Shown here in pieces: positions 1-8,362 of a stretch of 64,000 bases of DNA. A program made the translations under genes and the position numbers. A model generated the notes under the pieces. That model saw only the letters and a program-made list of their open reading frames with translations. It did not search any database and was not told the DNA's origin. Numbering within the stretch: the first letter of the stretch is position 1; every line of letters begins with the position of its first letter. This stretch comes from Gordonia jacobaea (lineage in GTDB: Bacteria > Actinomycetota > Actinomycetes > Mycobacteriales > Mycobacteriaceae): contig NZ_LDTZ01000021.1 in assembly GCF_001186365.1 (NCBI RefSeq), positions 150,904-214,903 of the forward strand, given 5' to 3'.

Positions 1-861
1 GACTCGGTTGAAGTGTCTCGGATCGACCAGGCATTGGCGATCCAGCCGATCAACACCGCCACGGTGACCGAGGACATGGCGACCGCCATGCATCTGCACG
101 CCATGGGTTGGGAGAGCGTCTACCACCACGAGGTGTTGGTGGAAGGCCTCGCACCCGACGATCTCGCGACAATGCTCGGCCAACGCCAGCGATGGGCCAC
201 GGGGTCGATGCAGGTCTTCTTCGCCGACAACCCGCTCTTCCAATCCGGGCTGACGTTTGCGCAGCGGTTGATGTACCTGGCCACCATGACCTCGTACCTC
301 AACGGTTTTGCAGCGGTGGTCTACATCGCCGCGCCGATCATCTACTTCACGCTCGGTGTGTTCCCCATGAACGCCTACCCCCTGGACTTCTTCGCCAGGT
401 TCATCCCCTTCTTCGTTTGCTGTCAGTTGCTGTTCCAGGTGGCCGGGTACCGGTCCGGCGGTCTGTGGCGTGGGCAGCAGATGTCGTTCGCACTGTTCCC
501 GATCTGGATATCGGCCACCCTCTCGGCTGCCGCGGCAGTCTTCTTCCGACGCCACATCTCCTTCTCGGTGACCTCCAAGGAGCAGGTCGACGCGCGCGTC
601 GACTACCGGCCGATCATCCCGCAGATAGTCGCCATGGTGGCACTTGTCGCATCATCTGTTGTCGGCATCCTGCGCTGGAGTCACGGCGATGCCGAGACTT
701 TCCCGACCTTCCTGTCACTCGGGTGGGTCGGACTCGATCTCCTCCTGCTTTCGTCCGTCGTCCGCGCCGCCCACTACCGCCCGACACCCACCGACCCGGT
801 CGACCAGTACATCAATGGTTCTGTGTTGACCAATAGCCCTGCGCCACAACGTTCTACCTGA
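1..861 (+). CDS. Cellulose-synthase-like GT2 glycosyltransferase, C-terminal part
   Basis: The frame is open from the first base, so the gene begins upstream of the window and only its last 286 residues are seen. These hold the end of a processive family-2 glycosyltransferase domain: TED (visible residues 23-25), carrying the catalytic base, and QRQRW (61-65), the acceptor-binding Q-x-x-R-W motif of cellulose and hyaluronan synthases. At least four hydrophobic membrane segments follow, as expected for a synthase that polymerises a polysaccharide and passes it across the membrane. The STAS-like and GH26 genes directly downstream fit an envelope or exopolysaccharide module. The product sugar cannot be read from this fragment. 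The family is secure; the exact polymer is unknown. Confidence 0.88.
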   Translation, partial: DSVEVSRIDQALAIQPINTATVTEDMATAMHLHAMGWESVYHHEVLVEGLAPDDLATMLGQRQRWATGSMQVFFADNPLFQSGLTFAQRLMYLATMTSYLNGFAAVVYIAAPIIYFTLGVFPMNAYPLDFFARFIPFFVCCQLLFQVAGYRSGGLWRGQQMSFALFPIWISATLSAAAAVFFRRHISFSVTSKEQVDARVDYRPIIPQIVAMVALVASSVVGILRWSHGDAETFPTFLSLGWVGLDLLLLSSVVRAAHYRPTPTDPVDQYINGSVLTNSPAPQRST

Positions 862-899
862 TTGACGACCTCCCAGCCCCCTGAATCCTGGAGAAGAAC

Positions 900-1838
900 A
901 TGTCACTGGCCCACGAAGCATTCGCAGAGTTCGACGATGAGACCGCCGACGTCCGGGTATCCGGCCGGCTAGAAGTTAAGTCGCGTCTGTGCGACGACGT
1001 TGCCCGCGCATGTTCGGGCGGCGCACGTCTCGTGCTGGTCGACGTCGGCGAGGTCACCACGGTGACACCATCCGGTATGGCCGAACTCATGCACGCTGTG
1101 CGCTGGGCAAGGTCGCGCCGCGCCGATCTGCGTATCTATGGAACATCGGTGGCAATGCTCGACGCGCTTGACGCCCTCGATCTCGGTAGGGTCATGGTCC
1201 TCTACACCGACCGCGCCGCAGCTGCTGACCGCGATCAGACAAGGATCGAACAAGTTACGCGCACAGCACGATTCGCGCGACGCAGGCGTCTGTTCTCGGT
1301 CGCCCGCGGGGCCACGGATGCGTCGGGTCCTGCTAGTAATGCGCTGGACGCAACGCTCCCCGAGGAGCTAGAGGTGGTCACACAGCTTGGCGCCAATGAC
1401 GCGATTCACGTCGATAAGCCGGCCGAGGTTGATGGTGGCAAGGCCATGGAGGGTTCATCGGGCATCGCCGATGTCGCCGTGAGTGGCCTGTGGGACGTGT
1501 CCTCGACTGTCCACATCGATGTGCACCAGCTGTGCACTGCCGGTGCGAGGCTGGTGCTCGTAGACGTTGGCGGTGTCTCCCGTGTGACGCCTTCGGGCAT
1601 GGCCGATCTCATGCATGCGGTTCGGTCGGCGCGGAAGCTCCGTGCAGAACTGCGGATCTTCGGGCACTCGCCCGCTGTTGCCGACGCCCTCGACGCCCTC
1701 GGGTCGGGAAAAATTCTTGTGCTCTATCCGGATAGGAGTGCGGCGCTGACCCGTGATCGACGCGTACCCGACGCTAGGTCGCGGGGACGGCGTCCAATGC
1801 GGACCGGAATGCCTTCTCGCTCTGTGGGTTCGAATTGA
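900..1838 (+). CDS. Tandem STAS-like domain protein
   Basis: A 312-residue soluble protein made of two similar units, roughly residues 13-110 and 185-285, joined by a charged linker. Each unit has the STAS (anti-sigma-factor antagonist) pattern: a hydrophobic strand ARLVLVDVG, then VTPSGMA(E/D)LMHAVR at 55 and 229, a helix, and a closing strand with VLY(T/P)DR. In SpoIIAA-like proteins the Ser of the DSSG loop is phosphorylated; here the loop reads TPSG in both halves, so the Ser is kept while the preceding Asp is not. A GGAGAA ribosome site precedes the ATG. The gene lies 38 bases after the GT2 gene on the same strand, so co-expression is likely. A role in controlling polysaccharide synthesis is inference. 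Confidence 0.7.
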   Translation: MSLAHEAFAEFDDETADVRVSGRLEVKSRLCDDVARACSGGARLVLVDVGEVTTVTPSGMAELMHAVRWARSRRADLRIYGTSVAMLDALDALDLGRVMVLYTDRAAAADRDQTRIEQVTRTARFARRRRLFSVARGATDASGPASNALDATLPEELEVVTQLGANDAIHVDKPAEVDGGKAMEGSSGIADVAVSGLWDVSSTVHIDVHQLCTAGARLVLVDVGGVSRVTPSGMADLMHAVRSARKLRAELRIFGHSPAVADALDALGSGKILVLYPDRSAALTRDRRVPDARSRGRRPMRTGMPSRSVGSN

Positions 1839-2763
1839 AGCGCCAGTCTCGCTCCTTGTTCGCCTGGAACCACACGAACCCGTCGACGTCCGGCTCGCGA
1901 CTGACGAGCGAGACGAAGTCATGGATCCACGTAGCTTTTCGTGTCGGATCCGGGTCGTCGGCGGATGCCACTTCGGTGACCAGGATGGGCTTGTCGCCGA
2001 GTCGGCGGAGGCTGACGAACGCGTCCGAGAAGATGAATCCCGGTGAGGCCCAACCGTGTTTGCCATCGTTGCCCCAGTTGTAGCCATCGATCCCCAGGTA
2101 GTCGACCTCGTCGTCGCCGGGGTAGGCGGCGTCGAATCCGGGGATGCCCGAAATCGCCGCCATCGGCGCCCAAACCATCGAGATGTTGTGCGGGTCAATC
2201 GAAGTCAAGATCGATCGGACGTGGCGCCAGGCGTCAATGTAGGACTGCGGCGTGTTGCCGTTCACGTGCATTCCCCACGGGTACCAGTCGCCGTTCATTT
2301 CGTGGGCGAACCGGACGATCACCGGCTTGCCGAACTCCTTCAGTCCGGTCGCCCATCGTCGGAGATCGCTATCGAACGCGCCGTCGGCAATTCGCGACAG
2401 TCGGTAGTCCGGTTGGTTGACACCGCCCGACGGGTTCCACGGTTCGATGCTCACGATCGGAACAGCACCCGTCTCGGCGATTCTGGCCAGATCCGCGTTC
2501 GGTACCGGCTCGCGGAGTCCGCTGAAGGTGAGGATCAGATCCAACGGGCGATCGGCAAGGGTGGTGACCCCGACCACCCCGGCGTCGGAGTCGACGTCGC
2601 TCCCCTTCAGATCGGGAAGATAAGCGCCCCAACGAATGTGGTGCGGAGCGTCGGAGTCGCCGCCGTTGCTGCACGCGCCGAGCGTGAGCACCAGGATCAG
2701 TGCGACGAGCGGCAAGGCGATACGCGCGACGTCGACATTCTCTGTCTGTGTACGTGGTCTCAC
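1774..2763 (-). CDS. GH26-type glycoside hydrolase lipoprotein
   Basis: About 329 residues from a GTG start. The N-terminus is a lipoprotein signal with lipobox LGAC (Cys31), so the enzyme should be anchored outside the membrane. The body matches family 26 beta-mannanase-like hydrolases: RFAHEMNGDWYPWG carries the probable acid/base Glu155, and ILVTEVAS the probable nucleophile Glu264. It overlaps the 3' end of the STAS gene by 65 bases, tail to tail, and is divergent from a second GH26 gene. An ATG at 2814 would also be in frame but places a polar stretch before the signal, so the GTG is preferred. The substrate could be mannan, a mixed-linkage glucan or the polymer made by the neighbouring GT2 enzyme. 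Confidence 0.82.
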   Translation of the reverse strand: MRPRTQTENVDVARIALPLVALILVLTLGACSNGGDSDAPHHIRWGAYLPDLKGSDVDSDAGVVGVTTLADRPLDLILTFSGLREPVPNADLARIAETGAVPIVSIEPWNPSGGVNQPDYRLSRIADGAFDSDLRRWATGLKEFGKPVIVRFAHEMNGDWYPWGMHVNGNTPQSYIDAWRHVRSILTSIDPHNISMVWAPMAAISGIPGFDAAYPGDDEVDYLGIDGYNWGNDGKHGWASPGFIFSDAFVSLRRLGDKPILVTEVASADDPDPTRKATWIHDFVSLVSREPDVDGFVWFQANKERDWRFNSNPQSEKAFRSALDAVPAT

Positions 2764-2812
2764 AACAGTTCCGTTCCGTTCGGTAGCACTGGTGAGGAAA
2801 GTGTGGCATGAC

Positions 2813-4072
2813 ATGACCAGCCCGCCAATCGATAGCGAGACGACGCGTCCAGATGACCTGGCGGAGCAGGGCTTCGCGGAGCGGTGGTCGCGGCGTCGTC
2901 GGCGTCGCCCCTCCGCACTGATCCCGATCATCGCCATGGTGGTCGGAATCGGCGCCGCGGCCACCCTGTTTCAGCACTACCTGCCCGAGCCGACACCGCC
3001 CTGCGCGGTCACCGACTACCATCGGGCAGTCCCGGCGTCGGGAGTTCTGTTCGGCGTCAATCTCGACTGGCAGTCCGAGAGCCTGCGAGAACATCACGAC
3101 AACCTCGGGCACGCTCCCGCGGTTGCTGTGCAGTTCTCCGACATCCCGTACAACAACGAGACCTGGGCACATACTGTCGCCGCCGCCGATCAGGTGCGTA
3201 ACGAACGCGGCATCATGGTGCTGACCCTGGAGCCTCACGCTGGATTGGCGGCGATCACCGAGGGCGTCGTCGGTCGTCTGGGTGACGACCTGCGCAAACT
3301 GAACGATTCGGGTGTGCCCGTTATCCTTCGATTCGCGCACGAGATGAACGGTTCCTGGTACGCGTGGGGTCAGCAACCCAGGGCCTACGTCGAGACATTC
3401 CGTCGGGTGGCCGCGATGGTCCATCGCAAAGCGCCTGGGACGGCGATGATGTGGGCGCCGAATTACGGCGGCGGGTATCCGTTTGAAGGCGGAAAGTACA
3501 TGGCGCGTAGCGGAACAGAGGACTACCAGTTGACCGACACCAATGGTGACGGGAAACTCACCGCAGACGACGATGCGTATGCGCCGTACTATCCGGGCGA
3601 CGACGCGGTCGACTGGGTGGGGATTTCGTTGTATCACTGGGGAAATCGCCGTCCGTGGGGCAACAACGAGGTAAGCGAACCCGGAAAGTTCACCGCGATG
3701 CTGGAGGGTCGCTACAACGGAAGCGCGGGTCACGACCTCACCGTGCCGAACTTCTATCAGATCTACGGCGCGGAGCACAACAAGCCGGTGGCGATTGTCG
3801 AGACCGCCGCGATCTATACCCCGGCGCGTGCGGCTCAGGGTGCCTCGGAGCTTGCGGTGAAGTCGACGTGGTGGCGGCAGGTCTTCGCCGCCGACATACC
3901 GTCGCGTTACCCGATGCTGAAGATGATCAACTGGTTCGAATGGCGCAAGTACGAGATCGAGATCAAAGATGTCGTCGACTGGCGTGCTGCCGGTTCACCG
4001 GAAACCAGGGATGCATTCGTCAGCAGCCTGCCGAAGTGGCTCGACTACGCCGACGCGGTACACCCGTGCTGA
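2813..4072 (+). CDS. Membrane-anchored GH26-type glycoside hydrolase
   Basis: About 419 residues from ATG 2813, with GAGGAAA upstream. An Arg-rich cytosolic start is followed by one membrane anchor (about 35-53), then an extracytoplasmic GH26-like domain. RFAHEMNGSWYAWG contains the probable acid/base Glu177 and AIVETAA the probable nucleophile Glu330. Residues 242-253 form a D-x-N-x-D-G loop like an EF-hand or dockerin calcium site, absent from the divergent paralogue. The two GH26 starts are only about 50 bases apart, so they probably share a control region. The pair looks like a duplication with one copy lipid-anchored and one held by a transmembrane segment. Substrate not determinable. 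Confidence 0.82.
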   Translation: MTSPPIDSETTRPDDLAEQGFAERWSRRRRRRPSALIPIIAMVVGIGAAATLFQHYLPEPTPPCAVTDYHRAVPASGVLFGVNLDWQSESLREHHDNLGHAPAVAVQFSDIPYNNETWAHTVAAADQVRNERGIMVLTLEPHAGLAAITEGVVGRLGDDLRKLNDSGVPVILRFAHEMNGSWYAWGQQPRAYVETFRRVAAMVHRKAPGTAMMWAPNYGGGYPFEGGKYMARSGTEDYQLTDTNGDGKLTADDDAYAPYYPGDDAVDWVGISLYHWGNRRPWGNNEVSEPGKFTAMLEGRYNGSAGHDLTVPNFYQIYGAEHNKPVAIVETAAIYTPARAAQGASELAVKSTWWRQVFAADIPSRYPMLKMINWFEWRKYEIEIKDVVDWRAAGSPETRDAFVSSLPKWLDYADAVHPC

Positions 4073-4106
4073 AACACATTGCTCTGCAATCTGTCCGATG
4101 TTCAGA

Positions 4107-5501
4107 TCATGCCCCTACGTCCGCGACCTTCTCCAACTCCTCCAGCGAGGTGTCGAGGTGGGTGAGCAGCCGCTGCAGGCTCGGCACTTCCTTGCGGGCG
4201 CCGGTCAGACCGAAGTTGATGTGGTCGGCAGTGGTGGCGACGGTGATGTTGATCGCCTGCCCGCCGAGCGGGATCGATGCCGGATAGACACCGTCGAGTT
4301 TGGCTCCGTTCCAATACAAGTCGGTTTTCGGGCCGGGAACATTGCTGATGATCAGATTGAACTGCGGAGGCGTGTATCGCACGAATCCCGGGACCGTCGC
4401 GAGGGCGAGCGGTGCAAAATTGGCCGCGCCCAACGCCATCGACTGCACCGGAGACAGGCTCCGCACCAGTTCTTTGCTCTTTCGGGTCGACGCGATGATC
4501 GTGGCCAGCCGTCGTTCCGGATCCGGCTGGTCGGTGGCCAGATTCACCATGATCGCGGTGATGTTGTTGCCATCGGCATCGTTGTCGGTGTGTAGCGAGA
4601 CCGGCATCGCCGCGATGAGCGGGGCGTCGGGAAGCGCGTCCTGATCGATCAGGTAGGCGCGCATCGCTCCCGAGCACATCGCGACCATGACGTCATTGAT
4701 GGTGATCTGCATTTCGTCGGCGATCGCACGTAGGCGTGTGAGCTCCCACCGTTGCGCGGCGAACCGTCGGGCACTGCCGATGGGGACGTCGAGGATCGTC
4801 TTCGGTGCGGCATGTAGCGGCGGGACGAAGGCGTCGTCGGTGAGTCCGGTGTAGGCGACCTTCGCTGCGGCCATGCCCAGTCCGGCGACCTCACCCGCGA
4901 GTCCCGTTGCCGTTCCCGCGATGTCGCCGATGCGCGACAGCAGCCCCTTCGCGGGTGCCGTCGGCTTGGGGTGCCGTCGCTTCAATGACGGATCCCACGG
5001 CGCGGTACCCGACCGGTCGTCGGGGTCCTCGCTCAATGTGCGTTCCAGTAGCCGCAGCGCCGATACGCCGTCGACGATCGAGTGATGAATCCTCGTGTAC
5101 AGCGCTACACGACCGTCGTCGAGACCGTCGATGATGTGGACCTCCCACATCGGACGGTTCCGGTCGAGGAGTGTGCCGTGATGGAGTGACACGTAGCGGA
5201 ACAGTTCGCGGATGCGCCCGGGACGGGGCAAGACGGCACGACGGACGTGATAGTCGAAGTCGATCTCGTCGTCGAACGACCACATCAACGAACCGATGAG
5301 GCTGACCGGCTGGGCAGGCCTCTTGCGGAACAGGGGGTGCACGTCGGTGCAGGAGTAGAAGGTATCGAAGATCTCCTCGGCAAGTTCGGTCGACGACTGG
5401 CCCTCACGAGGAATGAAGAGTTGTAACCCGCCGACGTGGATCGGTTGATCGCGGGTCTCGGCGAGCAGGAACATCGACGCGGTAACCGGCATGTACGGCA
5501 T
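4107..5501 (-). CDS. WS/DGAT-family wax ester / triacylglycerol synthase
   Basis: 464 residues from the ATG at 5501, preceded by a GAGGGGG ribosome site; the reading frame extends further upstream but without a ribosome site. The condensation-domain active site HHSIVDG (139-145) is intact, and the N-terminal region contains PMWEVHIIDGL, typical of the bacterial acyl-CoA:diacylglycerol acyltransferase / wax ester synthase family. These enzymes make storage triacylglycerol or wax esters from acyl-CoA at the inner face of the membrane and are numerous in mycobacteria, Rhodococcus and Gordonia. It stands alone, convergent with the GH26 gene and divergent from the DUF218 gene. Family assignment is firm; preference for alcohol or diacylglycerol is not visible. 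Confidence 0.93.
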   Translation of the reverse strand: MPYMPVTASMFLLAETRDQPIHVGGLQLFIPREGQSSTELAEEIFDTFYSCTDVHPLFRKRPAQPVSLIGSLMWSFDDEIDFDYHVRRAVLPRPGRIRELFRYVSLHHGTLLDRNRPMWEVHIIDGLDDGRVALYTRIHHSIVDGVSALRLLERTLSEDPDDRSGTAPWDPSLKRRHPKPTAPAKGLLSRIGDIAGTATGLAGEVAGLGMAAAKVAYTGLTDDAFVPPLHAAPKTILDVPIGSARRFAAQRWELTRLRAIADEMQITINDVMVAMCSGAMRAYLIDQDALPDAPLIAAMPVSLHTDNDADGNNITAIMVNLATDQPDPERRLATIIASTRKSKELVRSLSPVQSMALGAANFAPLALATVPGFVRYTPPQFNLIISNVPGPKTDLYWNGAKLDGVYPASIPLGGQAINITVATTADHINFGLTGARKEVPSLQRLLTHLDTSLEELEKVADVGA

Positions 5502-5620
5502 GCTGTCCCCCTCACGGTTCGGAATAACCTCAGTATCGTCGTGACTGCGCGTCAGATACGACGAACGGCGATATCGGGACTGTGTCCCGGCACACGTCAA
5601 GGGTGCGGTTACCGTGAGAC

Positions 5621-6241
5621 GTGCTCAACCGTCGTCGTATCGGCTTGTCGCTGATGTGGGTGGCGGTACTTGTGGAACTGATCGTCACCGTCGCGGCCAC
5701 CGTGGTGTTCGTCGGCGCGCACGGTCGGGTCTACGCCATCGACGATGCCGCGCTGCGGCCCGGCTCGGTCCCCGCGACGGCCATCGTCCTGGGTTCGCTG
5801 GTTTCTGACGGCGAACCCGGCACCTATGTTCGGGGTCGGCTCGACACGGTACTCGACCTCTATCACCGGCGAATCGTCACGCGAATCATCAATTCCGGCA
5901 ACGGTTCTGCCGACGCGGGTGATGAACCGGCGGTGATGCGCGCGTATCTCGAAGAGCGCGGGGTTCCGCCACACGCCATCGTCGACGACGCTGCGGGTAT
6001 AAGCACCGAACAGAGTTGCGTTCGCGCCCGCGATGCTTTCGGCCTGCGGGCGGCACTTCTGATCACCCAGGACTTCCATGCCGACCGTGCCGTCACGCTG
6101 TGCCGGGCGGCCGGAATCGACACAAGCGCGGTCATTGCCTCGTGTGAGTGCCCATGGCCGACAGTGGTACGAAACCACGTGCGCGAGAGTCTGTTCGCCA
6201 ATCCGCGAGCGCTGCTGTCCATGCTGTCCCCATCGAGATAG
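5621..6241 (+). CDS. DUF218 (YdcF/SanA/ElyC-like) membrane protein
   Basis: 206 residues from a GTG. One N-terminal membrane segment (about 9-32) is followed by a DUF218 domain: TAIVLGSLV opens the fold, and GRLDTVLDLYHRR, IINSGNG and LLITQDFHADRA match the conserved core. Relatives include E. coli SanA and ElyC, linked to envelope integrity and antibiotic permeability; their reaction is not established. The start is about 120 bases from the divergent WS/DGAT start. Function beyond the family is unknown. Confidence 0.8.
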   Translation: MLNRRRIGLSLMWVAVLVELIVTVAATVVFVGAHGRVYAIDDAALRPGSVPATAIVLGSLVSDGEPGTYVRGRLDTVLDLYHRRIVTRIINSGNGSADAGDEPAVMRAYLEERGVPPHAIVDDAAGISTEQSCVRARDAFGLRAALLITQDFHADRAVTLCRAAGIDTSAVIASCECPWPTVVRNHVRESLFANPRALLSMLSPSR

Positions 6242-6411
6242 CGACCTTTTGGATCACGTGCGAGCGCCGTGGAACCGTGAGTAAAGCACCCGAACATCGC
6301 ATTCGTGTTGTTAAACTTCGCGCGGTAAGGCGCTGGTAAAGGGTCGTCGATAGGAAGATCGGTGGACGCAGTCGTGCGGGACGTGGGCGCGCGGGAAGTG
6401 GGCGTGCTCTC

Positions 6412-7407
6412 GTGACTCGACGGCGGTTATCAATCGGACCGTCGGGCATGCTGGCCGTCGTGTGTTCTGCCGTCATGCTCGCTGCGGGCTGCTCGGCGAC
6501 CGACACATCGGTGGGCGGGGGATCGTCTGCTCCTGCCGCGACCCCGGTCAATGCGGGCGCGGCCGACGGTCAACTCGCCAAGGTCAACTCGTCGTCGGAT
6601 GTCGAAGCCAGGCGGTATCTGTACCCGACCACGACGGGCACCCGCGACGATCGGCAGAACTGGGCTGACCTCTACCTCCCTCCCGGCGATCACAAAGACG
6701 GATCAGTGCCGCTGGTGATTCTGATTCACGGAGGGTCGTGGCAGGCGCAGGTCGGCGCGGACAGCTTCGTCACTTTCTCGAGGCGTCTCGCGGAGCGGGG
6801 CCTGGCCGTCTACAACGTCGAGTATCGGCGAGTCGGGTCGGGCGGTGGCTGGCCGACGACCTTCAAAGACGTTGCCGCCGCGCTCGATTTCGTGCCGCAG
6901 GTCCGCAGCAGCAACCCGGAGATCAACACGACGAATGCCGTCGTCGTCGGACATTCTGCTGGAGGCCAGTTGGCGATGTGGGCCGGAACCCGACACAACC
7001 TCGAGCCGCGCGAAGTCGGTGCATCGCCCGCCTTTTGGCCGACGAGCGTGGTCTCGCTGGCAGGGCCGCTCGACATGCGAACAGCCGTGAAACTCGGTGA
7101 CGATCGGATCGTCACGGCGCTCGGCGGTCGGCCAGAGCAAATTCCCGACCGCTACACGTCGGTCGATCCGATACAGAACATCGACCCGAAAGCGCCCATC
7201 ATCGCGATGGTCGGGACCAACGATCACGTTGTCCCGCCGATCCTTTCGCAGAACTACGTCAAGGCGGTCAAACGTGAGGGCGGAACGGGCACGGTGGTTC
7301 TGCTCGACGGCGCCGACCACGTGTCGATCGTGACTCCCTCCGCTCCGACCTTCCCGCTCGTCGTCGAAACGATCAGCAGGGCCGCGCACAATGCTTCCCG
7401 GTCATGA
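6412..7407 (+). CDS. Alpha/beta-hydrolase esterase lipoprotein (copy 1)
   Basis: 331 residues from a GTG, with a lipoprotein signal ending LAAGC (Cys27). The domain resembles kynurenine-formamidase / BD-FAE-like esterases: oxyanion motif HGG (106-108), nucleophile Ser182 in GHSAGG, probable acid Asp271 and His303 in ADHVSIV, so the triad looks complete. The family hydrolyses small ester or amide substrates outside the cell. It is closely similar throughout to the lipoprotein encoded at 13650-14699 on the other strand, indicating a duplication. A solute-binding lipoprotein gene follows 52 bases later on the same strand, so the pair may release and capture one product. That link is inference. 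Confidence 0.85.
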   Translation: MTRRRLSIGPSGMLAVVCSAVMLAAGCSATDTSVGGGSSAPAATPVNAGAADGQLAKVNSSSDVEARRYLYPTTTGTRDDRQNWADLYLPPGDHKDGSVPLVILIHGGSWQAQVGADSFVTFSRRLAERGLAVYNVEYRRVGSGGGWPTTFKDVAAALDFVPQVRSSNPEINTTNAVVVGHSAGGQLAMWAGTRHNLEPREVGASPAFWPTSVVSLAGPLDMRTAVKLGDDRIVTALGGRPEQIPDRYTSVDPIQNIDPKAPIIAMVGTNDHVVPPILSQNYVKAVKREGGTGTVVLLDGADHVSIVTPSAPTFPLVVETISRAAHNASRS

Positions 7408-7459
7408 CGGGCTCGCAGGTCATGACGAGCTCACCGCACGTGAAAGGAGGCCAGAACCC

Positions 7460-8362
7460 ATGTGGCGCTTGAGAAGATGTCTACGCTCGGCGAGCGTCGC
7501 CGTGATCGTCGCAGTAGGTGCGGTCGCGCTCGGTGCATGCGAATCCGACTCGGCGAACAGCGGTTCGACGTCGACGGCGCCTGCGTCGCTGAGCGTCGAC
7601 TCCGCACTCGCGGCTCAGCTGCCCGCGCGCATCCGCGAGAGTGGGCAACTCCTCATCGCGACCGACGTACCCTACGAGCCGATCATCGCGTCGCAAGGCG
7701 GGAAGTACGTGGGATTCGACGCGGACGTCGCGACCGTGCTGGGCCAATTGCTCGGCGTCACACCGGTTTTCCGCACCACGGCGTTCTCGACGATCATCGC
7801 GGGGGTGCAGGACGGTACCTACGACACAGGGCTTCGCGGCATCTTCGACACCCTTGCCCGCGAGCGTCGGGTCGACCTGGTCAGCTACTTCTCGGCGGGT
7901 ACTCAATGGGCCCAACCGACGGGAAAGCACGTCGACCCCAACAATGCGTGCGGACTGCGGGTCGCGGTGTCGGCAGGCACCGTGCAGGCAACCGTCGAGA
8001 TTCCGGCAAAGAGCCAGGCGTGTACAACAGTCGGTGAAAAGGCAATCACTGCAGTGCCTTTCGATAGTATCGACGCCGCCGTCGCTGGGCTCGAGGCGGG
8101 CAAGGCCGATGCGATCTCGGCCGATTCGCCTGCTATCGCGTTCGCGGTGCACAAGTCTCACGACGCCCTGGCGCTGGCAGGAGACATCTTCGACACCGAG
8201 CCCTATGCGCTTCCGGTCGCCAAGAACTCGCCGCTCGGACCCACGTTGCGTGACGCGGTTCAGCGGCTCATCGACAGCGGCGAGATGCGTCGTATCGCAC
8301 GCAAGTGGGGTCTCGAAGACGGCTTGATCAAGCAGTCGACGATCAACACCGCGATCAGCTGA
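7460..8362 (+). CDS. ABC-type solute-binding lipoprotein (family 3)
   Basis: 300 residues from the ATG at 7460, set by a strong AAAGGAGG site. The lipobox VALGAC (Cys27) anchors it outside the membrane. The body is a periplasmic-binding-protein type II fold of the polar amino-acid class: an opening IRESGQLLIATDVPYEP, GFDADVATVLGQLLG, and a closing segment LRDAVQRLIDSGEMRRIARKWG. No permease or ATPase gene is adjacent, so it is an orphan receptor that must use components encoded elsewhere or act in sensing. Its last bases overlap the convergent acyltransferase gene by 8. Ligand unknown. Confidence 0.87.
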   Translation: MWRLRRCLRSASVAVIVAVGAVALGACESDSANSGSTSTAPASLSVDSALAAQLPARIRESGQLLIATDVPYEPIIASQGGKYVGFDADVATVLGQLLGVTPVFRTTAFSTIIAGVQDGTYDTGLRGIFDTLARERRVDLVSYFSAGTQWAQPTGKHVDPNNACGLRVAVSAGTVQATVEIPAKSQACTTVGEKAITAVPFDSIDAAVAGLEAGKADAISADSPAIAFAVHKSHDALALAGDIFDTEPYALPVAKNSPLGPTLRDAVQRLIDSGEMRRIARKWGLEDGLIKQSTINTAIS

